Below are positions 24,835 through 33,535 of a stretch of DNA of 64,000 bases, one piece after another. The notes beneath the pieces are model-generated. The model saw nothing but the letters and a program-made list of their open reading frames with translations. It was not told the DNA's origin and searched no databases. How positions within the stretch are numbered: the first letter of the stretch is position 1; every line of letters starts with the position of its first letter. Position numbers and translations under genes: made by a program. Source of the stretch: Rhizobium phaseoli (GTDB taxonomy: Bacteria; Pseudomonadota; Alphaproteobacteria; Rhizobiales; Rhizobiaceae). Where the stretch lies: positions 248,001 through 312,000 of the forward strand of contig NZ_WUFT01000002.1 of the NCBI RefSeq assembly GCF_010668805.1, given 5' to 3'.

Positions 24835-25554
24835 ATGAATTCTCAGTTCGCTTCCACATTCGGCCTGACCGCACCCGGCTTTCCAGTCGCGGCCGGCAGC
24901 ACCGTCCAGCGGGTCTATGATGATCTCAGAAAGCGCATCATCACCATTCAGCTGCCTCCGGACACCACGCTGTCGCGCACCGAACTGACGGAGACCTACG
25001 AAGTCAGCCAGACTCCCATTCGTGATGCGTTACAGCTTCTCAAACAGGAGGGCCTGGTTCGGATTTACCCGCAGTCCCGCACTGTCGTGACCAGGATAGA
25101 CGTCCTGCAAATCTACGAGGCGCATTTCCTTCGCGTCGCGCTGGAATCGGAAGTCTGCCGCCGCCTTGCGACTGACCCTGATCCGGATCCGAGCGTCATC
25201 ACGCGCGCCCGCTCGATTATCAAAATGCAGTCGGCAGTCGCTGACGACGTCGATCAGATTGCGATCTTCCAGGAACTTGACGAGCTCTTTCACCAGACCC
25301 TGTTCGCAGGCGCCAAGCGCAGCAGCCTGCATCAACTGGTTCGCGAGCGGTCCGGCCATCTCGAGCGGATTCGCCGCCTGCATCTGCCCGAAAAGGGCAA
25401 GATCATGAGCATCCTCGACGGTCACCACGCCATCATCGACGCGATTGCCGCCCGCGACGAACAGGGGGCTGTCGACGCGGTCCGCGAGCATCTCAGCCGC
25501 ACAGTCGCGAAGGTGGAAGACCTCAGGAAAGAGTTTCCAGACTACTTCGTCTGA
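24835..25554 (+). CDS. GntR family regulator (FadR/FCD type)
   Basis: 239 residues. The winged helix-turn-helix covers about residues 20-80 (RVYDDLRKRIITIQLPPDTT, then VSQTPIRDALQLLKQEGLVR), followed by an all-helical FCD effector domain with the metal/ligand His residues expected at LDELFHQTLF and LDGHHAIIDAIAARD. FCD regulators often sense organic or sugar acids, which fits the dehydratase operon it faces. ATG 24835 is preferred; a TTG at 24826 lies too close to the AAGGA ribosome binding site. It is convergent with the hydroxyacid dehydrogenase gene at a 29-bp distance. Confidence 0.87.
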   Translation: MNSQFASTFGLTAPGFPVAAGSTVQRVYDDLRKRIITIQLPPDTTLSRTELTETYEVSQTPIRDALQLLKQEGLVRIYPQSRTVVTRIDVLQIYEAHFLRVALESEVCRRLATDPDPDPSVITRARSIIKMQSAVADDVDQIAIFQELDELFHQTLFAGAKRSSLHQLVRERSGHLERIRRLHLPEKGKIMSILDGHHAIIDAIAARDEQGAVDAVREHLSRTVAKVEDLRKEFPDYFV

Positions 25555-25583
25555 ACCTGCCGCGCCGCGGGTTTCCGCCGGGG

Positions 25584-26531
25584 TCAATTGACCGGCGTCA
25601 GCAGCGACATGCCTGCGAAGAAGGCCGCAAGGTTGTCGACCGTCAATTGCGCCATCCTGTCGCGTGTTTCCTCGGTGCCGCTGGCGTGATGCGGATAGAG
25701 CACAACATTATCGAGTGCTGCGAAGCGCGGATCGGGATTGGGTTCGTTCAGGTAGACATCGATGCCGGCCGAGGCGATCCGCTTTTCCTGCAAGGCCCGG
25801 ATCAAAGCCGGCTCATCGACCACGGTGCCGCGGGCAATGTTGATGAAGCTGCCCGTCGGGCCGAGCGCGTTCAGCACCTCAGCCGAAATCAACCCTTCCG
25901 TGGATGCCCCGCCCGGCGTCGCCGCGATCAGAATGTCGGCCCAGTTCGCCAGTTTTACCGGCTCGTCGAAATAGGCAAAATCGTTGCCGGCTTTTTTCGT
26001 CCGCCCGGAATAGCCGACCGTCAGCCCGACAGCTTCGCATCGCCTGGCAATCGCCATACCGATGCGGCCGAGACCGACGATCCCGGCCCGCTTTCCCGAC
26101 GTCGACGTCGTCAACGGCATCATGCCCTTGCGCCCCCAGTCGCCGGAACGAACATAACGGTCCCCTTCCGGCAGGCGCCGTCGCGCCGCCAGCATCAGGA
26201 GCAGCGCCGTGTCGGCAACGTCGTCGCACAGCACCTCGGATGTGTTGGTGAGTTTGATCCCGCGTCGCGTCATCGCCTCGACATCCATCTGATCGTAGCC
26301 CGCCGAGGAACAGGCGGCCAGCTTCAGTGCCGGCAATTTCGCAAGCAGCGCCTCATCGATCGTCACATGGCCGTTGCAGACCAGAGCCGTGCAGATCGGG
26401 CCGGCTTTCTCAAGCAGAGCATCCCGCTCCTCGCCTTCTGCAAGATCCAGCCGGTGCAGCGTATAGGTTTCCTCCAGCACCGCCATCTGACGGGACCGGA
26501 GCGGATAGGCGACGATGACATCGGGCTTCAT
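25584..26531 (-). CDS. D-2-hydroxyacid dehydrogenase (glyoxylate/hydroxypyruvate reductase type)
   Basis: 315 residues. The NAD(P) Rossmann motif is AGIVGLGRIGMAIARRCEAV. The catalytic Arg lies in TPGGAST...SFINIARGTVVDE context and the catalytic His in LYPHHASGTEETR. The family interconverts 2-keto acids and D-2-hydroxy acids such as glyoxylate or hydroxypyruvate. Its ATG at 26531 overlaps the TGA of the transporter ATPase (ATGA), so it is translationally coupled to the importer and probably acts on an imported compound or its breakdown product. The reading frame continues upstream to 26990, but that part only overlaps the ATPase gene. Confidence 0.85.
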   Translation of the reverse strand: MKPDVIVAYPLRSRQMAVLEETYTLHRLDLAEGEERDALLEKAGPICTALVCNGHVTIDEALLAKLPALKLAACSSAGYDQMDVEAMTRRGIKLTNTSEVLCDDVADTALLLMLAARRRLPEGDRYVRSGDWGRKGMMPLTTSTSGKRAGIVGLGRIGMAIARRCEAVGLTVGYSGRTKKAGNDFAYFDEPVKLANWADILIAATPGGASTEGLISAEVLNALGPTGSFINIARGTVVDEPALIRALQEKRIASAGIDVYLNEPNPDPRFAALDNVVLYPHHASGTEETRDRMAQLTVDNLAAFFAGMSLLTPVN

Positions 26532-28162
26532 GCGGGAACAAGTCCTTCCTGTATGCGGCGTGTGGCCCGTCTTGTGGCCTGGATTTCCGGATCGGGATCG
26601 AGGCCGGCGGCAAGCAGCGCCTGGGTGTAGGGGTGGGAGGGCGCGTTGAAGATCTGGGCCACCGGCCCTTCCTCGACAATCTCGCCGGCTTTCATGACGA
26701 TGACGCGATCGGCGAAATCGCGAACCACCGGCAGATCGTGCGCAATGAAAAGGTAGGACAGGTTGAATTCGCGGCGCAGGCCGTCGAGCAAGGCAATCAC
26801 CTGCGCCTGGATCGACACGTCGAGCGCCGAAACCGCCTCGTCGCAGATGATCAGTTTCGGCTCCATCGCCAACGCGCGGGCAATGGCGATGCGCTGGCGC
26901 TGGCCGCCGGAAAATTGATGCGGATATCGGTCCGCCATATCCGCTTTCAGGCCGACCTTGACCAGCAATTCGGCCACCCTCTCCTTCCATCTCGCTTTCG
27001 GCAGGATATTCGGGTGAATGACCCAGGCCTCGGAGATCAATCGGAACACGGTCATCCGCGGGTTGAGCGACTGCGTCGGGTCTTGAAAGACCATCTGCAA
27101 ATCGCGACGCAGCCTGAATATTTCCCTCGGGCTCATCGCAAGCAGATCGCTGCCGCGGTAGAGCACCTGGCCCTCCTGCGGATCGTCGAGGCGAACGATT
27201 GCCCGGGCAAGCGTCGACTTGCCGGAACCGCTTTCGCCGACAACGGCAACGGTTTCGCCGGGCATGATGACGAAGTCTACACCTCTCAATGCCTGGAATG
27301 CGCCGAAACTCTTCTTTAAGCCGATGGCGCGCAGCAGCGGTTCGCCCTGTCGGTCACGTTCTTGCGCCATCGCGCCCTTCCCGGGTGCGGCAGCAATCAG
27401 CTTCTTGGTATAGGGGTTCTGCGGGTTGCGATAGACTTCGGCGGCATTGCCGGTTTCGACGACGCAGCCGGAATTCATCACCACGACCCGGTCGGCGATC
27501 TCGGCAACGACGCCGAGATCATGCGTGATCAGCAACAGGCCCATTCCGGTTTCCTGCTGCAATTCCTGCAGAAGTTCGAGCACCTGTGCCTGTACCGTGA
27601 CATCCAGCGCGGTGGTGGGTTCATCGGCAATCAGGATGTCGGGCTTGCAGGCGATCGCCATGGCGATCATCAGGCGCTGCCGTTGCCCGCCGGAGAACTG
27701 GAAGGGATATTTTTGCATTGCCGCCTGCGGATCGGCAATGCCCACCCGCTCCATGAGTTCGAGCGCCCTGGCCCTGGCCTGCTCCGCCGACTGACCGTGC
27801 GTGGTCATCATTTCGGTGATTTGCCAGCCGACTTTATAGACCGGGTTGAGATGGGCCAGCGGGTCCTGAAAGATCATGGCGATCCTGGCGCCGTTGATCG
27901 ACCGCCGCTCCTCAGGCGTCATTGTCAGCATGTCGCACCCATTCAGGAGAATGGTGCCGCCGGTGATCTTGCCGGGTGGCATATCGATCAGGTTCATGAT
28001 CGCCGCGGCCGACACCGACTTGCCCGAACCGCTTTCCCCGAGGATTGCTAGTGTCTCGCCGCGATCGAGATGCCAGCTGACATCTTGCACTGCCTTGACG
28101 GTGCCGCTGACGGTGTGAAACTCGACCGAGAGATCGCGCACTTCCAGAAGATGTTCAGCCAT
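26528..28162 (-). CDS. Dpp/Opp-type ABC transporter ATPase with two fused nucleotide-binding domains
   Basis: 544 residues, equivalent to DppD plus DppF in one chain. Each half has Walker A (GESGSGKS), signature (FSGGQRQR) and Walker B (ILIADEPTTALD in the first, LIICDEAVSALD in the second), and an oligopeptide C-terminal segment (NPYTKKLIAAAPG; HPYTQALLAAG). It powers the DppB/DppC channel encoded just upstream. Its start overlaps the dppC-like stop by eight bases and its end overlaps the hydroxyacid dehydrogenase start. Confidence 0.92.
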   Translation of the reverse strand: MAEHLLEVRDLSVEFHTVSGTVKAVQDVSWHLDRGETLAILGESGSGKSVSAAAIMNLIDMPPGKITGGTILLNGCDMLTMTPEERRSINGARIAMIFQDPLAHLNPVYKVGWQITEMMTTHGQSAEQARARALELMERVGIADPQAAMQKYPFQFSGGQRQRLMIAMAIACKPDILIADEPTTALDVTVQAQVLELLQELQQETGMGLLLITHDLGVVAEIADRVVVMNSGCVVETGNAAEVYRNPQNPYTKKLIAAAPGKGAMAQERDRQGEPLLRAIGLKKSFGAFQALRGVDFVIMPGETVAVVGESGSGKSTLARAIVRLDDPQEGQVLYRGSDLLAMSPREIFRLRRDLQMVFQDPTQSLNPRMTVFRLISEAWVIHPNILPKARWKERVAELLVKVGLKADMADRYPHQFSGGQRQRIAIARALAMEPKLIICDEAVSALDVSIQAQVIALLDGLRREFNLSYLFIAHDLPVVRDFADRVIVMKAGEIVEEGPVAQIFNAPSHPYTQALLAAGLDPDPEIQATRRATRRIQEGLVPA

Positions 28163-29096
28163 TTTTCCTGCCTCTCATTTCCCTGCCTCTCATTTCAAGC
28201 CGCCAGCGTTGCGTCGGATCGAGCGCGATGCGCAGCCAATTAGACAGAAGGTTGAGCGACAGCGTCGTCAGGATGATTGCAAGGCCCGGCCAGAAGGACA
28301 GCCACCAGGCATTGGTTAGGTAGGGCCGCCCTTGGGCAACCATCAGGCCCCAAGTGATCTCCGGCGCCTGAATGCCGATCCCGAGGAACGACAGTGAGGA
28401 TTCCGCCAGCATGACGAAAGCGAAATCAAGCGTCGCAATGGTGACCAGCGTGGGGAAAATCACCGGCAGGATGTGATGGAAGACAATGCGCTGGGACGAT
28501 GCGCCCATGACCTTCGCCGCCTGCACGAACATCCGTTCGCGCACTTCCAGCACTTCAGCGCGGGTGGTGCGCAGATAGATGGGAATGCGGGTGATCGCCA
28601 GAACAAGGACAATATTGGTGACCGAGGGTTCGAGCATATAGAGCACGATCACCGCCAGAAGCAGCGACGGAAAGGACATGATGACGTCGCCGAGACGCAT
28701 GATCCATTGAGCGGCGGATGAGCGGCTGTAACCCGCCACCAATCCGAGCGCCGTGCCAAGGACAGAGGATGCCAGCACCGCCGCTGCGGCAACCAGGATG
28801 GTGTTTTGCGCCGCGACGACGACGCGGGCAAGAAGCGGCCTGCCCAGCGCATCGGCGCCAAGGAGGTAAAGCCATCCGCGAGTGATATCGAAGGGCGGCG
28901 CGTTTCGGCCCCGCAGGTTCTGTTTGGTGGCGATGCCCTCCAGCAGAAACGGGCCAAACAACGCGCAGAGAAGAACGATCAAGAGGAATAGAGCGGCGAA
29001 GAAAGCGAGTTTGTCCGCCCACAGCATGGTCAGCCAACGCCCGATCGGGCCGCCCGGTTTCTTCTCGATGAGGATTTGTGTGTCGGTCATCGTCAT
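28155..29096 (-). CDS. Dpp/Opp-type ABC transporter permease, DppC-like
   Basis: 313 residues with an N-terminal cytoplasmic stretch, a first helix (FFAALFLLIVLLCALFGPFL), the OppC-N feature GADALGRPLLARVV, and a permease core with the EAA loop VQAAKVMGASSQRIVFHHIL. About six membrane helices. It pairs with the DppB-like protein three bases upstream. The start is at 29096 or at the second ATG six bases later. The family carries peptides, nickel, opines or glycosides; here a sugar-acid-related cargo is inferred from the neighbours. Confidence 0.9.
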   Translation of the reverse strand: MTMTDTQILIEKKPGGPIGRWLTMLWADKLAFFAALFLLIVLLCALFGPFLLEGIATKQNLRGRNAPPFDITRGWLYLLGADALGRPLLARVVVAAQNTILVAAAAVLASSVLGTALGLVAGYSRSSAAQWIMRLGDVIMSFPSLLLAVIVLYMLEPSVTNIVLVLAITRIPIYLRTTRAEVLEVRERMFVQAAKVMGASSQRIVFHHILPVIFPTLVTIATLDFAFVMLAESSLSFLGIGIQAPEITWGLMVAQGRPYLTNAWWLSFWPGLAIILTTLSLNLLSNWLRIALDPTQRWRLEMRGREMRGRKNG

Positions 29097-29099
29097 CGC

Positions 29100-30014
29100 T
29101 CAATACCGGATACGCGGATCGAGCAGCGCATAAGCAATGTCGATCAACAGGTTCATGATGAAGATCGCCAATGCCGAGACCATGATGACGGCCAGCACGA
29201 CGGCGAAATCGCGAAGCAGGATGGAATCGATCATCAGCTTGCCGATTCCGGGAAAACCAAACACCGTCTCGACGACAACGGCACCGTTCAAGATGGCGGC
29301 GGCCTGGTCGCCGATTACGGTGATCACCGGCAGCATGGCGTTGCGCAATCCGTGAACGAAGATGATCGAGTTCGAACGGACGCCCTTGGCGCGCGCCGTC
29401 TTCACGTAGGCGGAAGACAGCACGCTGATCATCGAGCCGCGCACCACCTGCAGGATCAGGCCGAAGGGCCGGATGAACAGCACGCTGACCGGCAGGACCC
29501 AATGCCAGAAGGTTCCCGTTCCCGATGTCGGCAGGACATGCAGTTTGACGGCGAAAATGACGATCGCCACGATGGCAAGCCAGAAATCCGGGGCCGCAGC
29601 GCCGATCAGCGAGAAGAAGGTGGCAAAACGGTCGAAGACCCCGCCGACGCGAAACGCCGCGAGCGAACCAATGACGATCGCAGCGATCGTGACCAGCGCC
29701 ATGGTGATGACAGCCAGCCAGAAGGTCCAGACGAAGGCCTCAAGCACCACGTCCATGGCAGGACGAGCCTGCCGCAGCGACTGACCGAAGTTGCCCTGCG
29801 CGAGATCTGCGACATAACGGCCGAACTGGATGATCAACGGGTCGTTGAACCCGTTCATTTCGCGGAATTGCTGGCGCATTTCCGTGGTCGCATCAATCGG
29901 CAGGTAGAGATCGGTCGGATCGCCGGTGAGCCGTGACAGGAAGAACACGATGACGATAAGCACCACGAGCGATACGCCGCTGGCGATCGCGCGTTTGCCG
30001 ATGAAACTCTTCAT
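29100..30014 (-). CDS. Dpp/Opp-type ABC transporter permease, DppB-like
   Basis: 304 residues with the typical DppB N-terminus (a single helix SLVVLIVIVFFLSRLTGDPT followed by a long periplasmic loop), then five helices with the EAA loop KTARAKGVRSNSIIFVHGLR and the end LLIDIAYALLDPRIRY. ATG 30014 follows GGGAGGAG and is the first gene of the transporter operon; a longer frame to 30092 would run back towards the operator at 30099-30112. No binding protein is encoded in this operon; the family 5 binding protein at 17.5-19 kb is the likely partner. Confidence 0.9.
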   Translation of the reverse strand: MKSFIGKRAIASGVSLVVLIVIVFFLSRLTGDPTDLYLPIDATTEMRQQFREMNGFNDPLIIQFGRYVADLAQGNFGQSLRQARPAMDVVLEAFVWTFWLAVITMALVTIAAIVIGSLAAFRVGGVFDRFATFFSLIGAAAPDFWLAIVAIVIFAVKLHVLPTSGTGTFWHWVLPVSVLFIRPFGLILQVVRGSMISVLSSAYVKTARAKGVRSNSIIFVHGLRNAMLPVITVIGDQAAAILNGAVVVETVFGFPGIGKLMIDSILLRDFAVVLAVIMVSALAIFIMNLLIDIAYALLDPRIRY

Positions 30015-30098
30015 GCCACTCCTCCCGAGTGAAACCCATAGAGACCGTTCGCCTGGTCCTCGCGTGTCCGCCGTCATGTTCCCCGTCGACAAGCGTGA

Positions 30099-30112
30099 AC
30101 TGAAATATTAGT
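30099..30112. promoter_or_regulatory. Candidate GntR operator before the transporter operon
   Basis: ACTGAAATATTAGT, 85 bp upstream of the dppB-like ATG and in the 136-bp gap after the EamA gene. It differs from ACTRATATATTAGT at one position. Because the upstream EamA gene reads in the same direction, this places a regulated promoter directly in front of the transporter genes. Confidence 0.5.
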
Positions 30113-30150
30113 GCATCTAGAATTTTTGTGAACCCCCTTTCTCAAATTCG

Positions 30151-31026
30151 TCAGCTCTTATCGACCGGCGGCTTCCGTCTCCAGGCCATACCGCCCGTGC
30201 CGATGATAGTTGCGCCAATGATGACCGCCGCGCCGATCCAGGTCTGGGGCGCAGGAATTTCCGAGAAAAACAAAAAGGCCATCAGCGCGACCACCGGCAG
30301 CCGGAGAAAGTCGAGCGGCGCCAGAACGCTTGCAGCCGCCATGCCGAAGGCGCGAGTGATCAGCGTCATGTTGAATGCGCCGAGCGCGCCCTGCATGGCG
30401 AGCAACCCGAGTTGGCTCCAGGTCGGCATCGACCAAACCGGCAGCATGACGATGAGGCCAAGCGGCACTGTGGTGATCAGATTCCATGCAACCAGTCGGT
30501 CTGCGCTATCCCTCAACGCCATGCGCCGCAGCATCAACTGGCTAGCCGCCGTCAGTACCGCTCCTGCCAGCGCAAAAAGCAGCCATCGGTCGAAACCGGA
30601 GGCTCCGGGACGAATGATGATCATCACGCCGATAAAGCCTGCGGCGATGCCGGCGACGCTGTAGACGCCGACATGTTCCTTGAGCACAAGCCACGCACCG
30701 AGAACGAGAAACATCGGCATGGTAAAATTGATCGCTGTGGCATCAGCCAATGGCGCATGCGCAAAGGCGATGAACAAAACAACCAGCGAGGCAAGCTTCA
30801 GACCCGCACGCACGACATGCAGGACCCGGAAGGGAGAGGCTCTCAGACCCACGCGGGACACGATCCACGGCGAGACGACAAGAAGCCCGAAAAACGACCG
30901 GAAAAAGCCGATCATCAAGGGATGCACCTCGCCGGCCAGCAAGCGCACGATGATTGCGTCGACGCTATTCAAAAAGGCGGCGGCCACCATCATGCAGATA
31001 GCAAGGCCTGTGCGACCGGGCTGCAT
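30151..31026 (-). CDS. EamA/DMT family transporter
   Basis: 291 residues, ten hydrophobic segments in two EamA repeats: SVDAIIVRLLAGEVHPLMIG in the first and LAPLDFLRLPVVALMAFLFF in the second. This is an inner-membrane metabolite exporter with unknown cargo. ATG 31026 is chosen because AGGAG lies seven bases upstream, over the adjacent GTG. It precedes the transporter operon in the same direction, and its upstream region carries another copy of the putative operator, so it may belong to the sugar-acid regulon, for instance to relieve build-up of a keto acid. Confidence 0.85.
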   Translation of the reverse strand: MQPGRTGLAICMMVAAAFLNSVDAIIVRLLAGEVHPLMIGFFRSFFGLLVVSPWIVSRVGLRASPFRVLHVVRAGLKLASLVVLFIAFAHAPLADATAINFTMPMFLVLGAWLVLKEHVGVYSVAGIAAGFIGVMIIIRPGASGFDRWLLFALAGAVLTAASQLMLRRMALRDSADRLVAWNLITTVPLGLIVMLPVWSMPTWSQLGLLAMQGALGAFNMTLITRAFGMAAASVLAPLDFLRLPVVALMAFLFFSEIPAPQTWIGAAVIIGATIIGTGGMAWRRKPPVDKS

Positions 31027-31224
31027 CACGCTTCTCCTGATGGAACGATTGCAGCCCCCGCCATATCAGCCATTCGATATGCCGGCGCCGATAGCATCGA
31101 TCAGCAGTAAAGCCTTCTGCCGGGTATACGCCGGGGTGCCCGTCGCATCAGGTGCTCTGCATCCGCTGTGTGTTCTTAGCGCGAAAGATTTATCCCGACC
31201 CACCAACCGGGTCCATACTAAAAT

Positions 31225-31238
31225 ACAAATATATTAGT
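31225..31238. promoter_or_regulatory. Candidate GntR operator upstream of the EamA gene
   Basis: ACAAATATATTAGT, 13 of 14 bases identical to the palindromic form ACTAATATATTAGT, about 200 bp before the EamA start. An overlapping weaker match starts at 31217 (ACTAAAATACAAAT). It is the fourth occurrence of the motif in the 16-31 kb region. Confidence 0.42.
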
Positions 31239-31297
31239 TGCCAATCGAATATCGACGGTTGGCAGTGGTATTGAAAAGCGATTTCCTGGAAATTGCG

Positions 31298-31456
31298 CTA
31301 AAACTCGTCGCTGCGACGCCTCACGGCGTGCTTCAGCGCGAGCAGATGTCTTCGCCGCTCCAGCACATAATCGGCATAGCCGACGCAGATGAACAGCAGT
31401 GTCGGGCCGGCGTAGATGATCAGAGCCAATGCGATAAGGATGAATGCGGTCGTCAT
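31298..31456 (-). CDS. Small membrane protein, hypothetical
   Basis: 52 residues: TTAFILIALALIIYAGPTLL and the following FICVGYADYVLE form one or two hydrophobic segments, followed by a strongly basic tail ending RRRSDEF. Function unknown. The start at 31456 fits the hydrophobic N-terminus, but its ribosome binding site is weak, so the gene is uncertain. It lies alone between the EamA and malQ genes. Confidence 0.4.
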   Translation of the reverse strand: MTTAFILIALALIIYAGPTLLFICVGYADYVLERRRHLLALKHAVRRRSDEF

Positions 31457-31649
31457 GATCTTGTTTCCATCATATTGGCCGTGCCGCATTTTAAAGCGGC
31501 GAAAGCGGATAGGCCCTCATCTCGACATCCCTGTCCTTATTTGTCTAAAATTCGCCGGCTGCGTATTCGTTCCTCGCCCAATCGATTTCATTCGCGCCGC
31601 AGGCCCCGAGCCGCCAACGATGACGAACGGACGGTTTGCCCGACCTCGC

Positions 31650-33509
31650 TCACTTGCGCGGCCTTTCCTCCTGCATTGCCGCCGTTACGCTTCTCAGCAG
31701 CGGGCTCGACAGCAGATCCTCCAGCAAGACCGACAGCTTCGGCTTCCAGTTCGGATAGCTGTCGCTGGTGCCAGGAATATTGGTCGGTTTTTTCTCGTTG
31801 GTGAGGTCGGCAAGTCGCACAGCGGTTAGAAGCGATGGAGTCCGAGCAATGAAACGGTAGGCGCCAACGGTCAGATCTTTCTGCGTCTCTTCGCTTGCCC
31901 GCGCCGCCGTGAGCCGGGGCGGCAAGTCGAGGCCGGCGGCCTTGAATGCCGCTTTCAGGTATCTCCGCTCCCGCTTGCGGTGTTTGAGATGTTCTTCGGT
32001 AAGATCGGCCGGTACGATGCCGTGTTCACAGCGATCCTGAATATCGGCGCCGCGCCACCAGCCGGCAAGCGTCTGGTGGTCATGCGTCGAAATGCAGGCG
32101 AGTGCGCGGACGGGATAGGCATCGGCCGGCCTGAAGCCCTTCTCGTCCTGTTCATAGGAAAAGATCCGGTAGGAGAGAATGCCGGCAGCGGCCAGATCTT
32201 CCTGCAATCCTTCCGGGATCATTCCGAGGGCCTCCCCGATGACGAGGCATCGGTGTTCGGCGGAAGTCTCGGCGAGGATCTGCAGCAGCCGATCCTCGGG
32301 ATAGCGGACATAGGCGCCGCTCTCCGGCCTGTCGCCCAACGGCACCAAAAAAAGGCGGCGGATTGCCGGCGCGTGATCAATGCGAATGGCGCCCGCGTAG
32401 GGCATGGCGGTTCTGACCATGCGCCGGTACGGCGACATGTCCCCTGCAGCAATTTTTGAAGGCAGGTATCCAGCGAGGTGCCAGTCCTGGCCGTCGACGG
32501 CGAATGGATCGGGAGGGCTGCCGATTGTGGCCTTGGAGACATAGACATCCGGCTCGCTCCATGTCGCCGAGCCATCGACCGCTTCCCCGACGGCAAGATC
32601 AAGATAGAGCCCGATGCGCAAGCCGGCCTTGCGCGCCTGATCTGCCGCCTGCATTAATTGCCGGTGGGCGAGCCACTGCAGCCACATGTGGAAACGAACA
32701 TCGTCTGGGTGCTCGCGTTCAAAATCGGTGACGGCAGCGCTGTCAACGCGCTGGAACTCGGCTGGCCAGCGTTGCCAGCCGGCGCCCGCACCCCGCTCGA
32801 CCATGGCAAACGAGAGGCATTCGAACAGCGCATGCAGCCGCAGGCTGTCACCGCCTCGCGCGACAAAGGCATCGAAATCGGCCGGATCATGAGCCTTGTC
32901 ACTGACACCACCCTGTCGCCATGCCGACCAGAGATCACGAAGCGCTCCAAGCTTTGTTCGCGCGACGCCGATGTAATCGACGAGATCGGATTGGCGAAGG
33001 CGCTCCAATTCCCGTTCGAGTTCGCGATTGCTGGCAAACCCCGGCACCTGGTCGACTGCGATATAGAGCGGGTTGAGATGCTGGCGGCTTGACGGTTCAT
33101 AGGGGCTGCAACGATCGGGATCGGCGAGGAAAGGCGCGTGAAGCGGATTGAGCCCGATGAAATCCGCCCCCAGCGATCCCGCCAGATCGGCCATATCAGC
33201 CAGATCCTTGAAGTCTCCTATGCCCCAATTGCGCGTCGACCGGAGTTCGTAGAGCTGCAGGCTCATGCCCCAGACGCGCGTGTCGGAGAGGAAATCCGGC
33301 AGAAATGACACCGGGATATTCGCGCCCGCCGGCTTTGTTTCCCGCCACGGCGCTCCAGTCTCAACCGTCCCCGTCAATTCGATGTTCAGTGCAGAGAGTA
33401 TCTTACGCTTGGTCTCGGCCGATATCACCACCTCCCGGTTCTCGGGGCTGGGCCTGGTTGAACTGATGCCGTGGAGGCGGGCGAGCTTGTCGACCTCAGC
33501 GGATTTCAT
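31650..33509 (-). CDS. malQ: 4-alpha-glucanotransferase (amylomaltase, GH77)
   Basis: 619 residues with GH77 landmarks: the N-terminal FLPDFLSDTRVWGMSLQLYE and NWGIGDFKDLADMADLAGSL, nucleophile region AIRIDHAPAIRRLFLVPLG, acid/base region LVIGEALGMIPEGL, and CISTHDHQTLAGWW. It transfers maltosyl and longer glucan segments between alpha-1,4-glucans in the cytoplasm. ATG 33509 has AGGAAAGGA upstream. It follows treZ by 26 bp in the same direction, so the two enzymes probably act together in remodelling malto-oligosaccharides during trehalose synthesis or glycogen turnover. Confidence 0.92.
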   Translation of the reverse strand: MKSAEVDKLARLHGISSTRPSPENREVVISAETKRKILSALNIELTGTVETGAPWRETKPAGANIPVSFLPDFLSDTRVWGMSLQLYELRSTRNWGIGDFKDLADMADLAGSLGADFIGLNPLHAPFLADPDRCSPYEPSSRQHLNPLYIAVDQVPGFASNRELERELERLRQSDLVDYIGVARTKLGALRDLWSAWRQGGVSDKAHDPADFDAFVARGGDSLRLHALFECLSFAMVERGAGAGWQRWPAEFQRVDSAAVTDFEREHPDDVRFHMWLQWLAHRQLMQAADQARKAGLRIGLYLDLAVGEAVDGSATWSEPDVYVSKATIGSPPDPFAVDGQDWHLAGYLPSKIAAGDMSPYRRMVRTAMPYAGAIRIDHAPAIRRLFLVPLGDRPESGAYVRYPEDRLLQILAETSAEHRCLVIGEALGMIPEGLQEDLAAAGILSYRIFSYEQDEKGFRPADAYPVRALACISTHDHQTLAGWWRGADIQDRCEHGIVPADLTEEHLKHRKRERRYLKAAFKAAGLDLPPRLTAARASEETQKDLTVGAYRFIARTPSLLTAVRLADLTNEKKPTNIPGTSDSYPNWKPKLSVLLEDLLSSPLLRSVTAAMQEERPRK

Positions 33510-33535
33510 CAGTCGATCCTTTCCTCGCACCGCCG

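Noticed and set aside
26532..26990. N-terminal extension of the D-2-hydroxyacid dehydrogenase
   Set aside because: The added residues overlap the transporter ATPase out of frame, are Arg/Pro-rich, and do not match the family; an ATGA junction gives the proper start.
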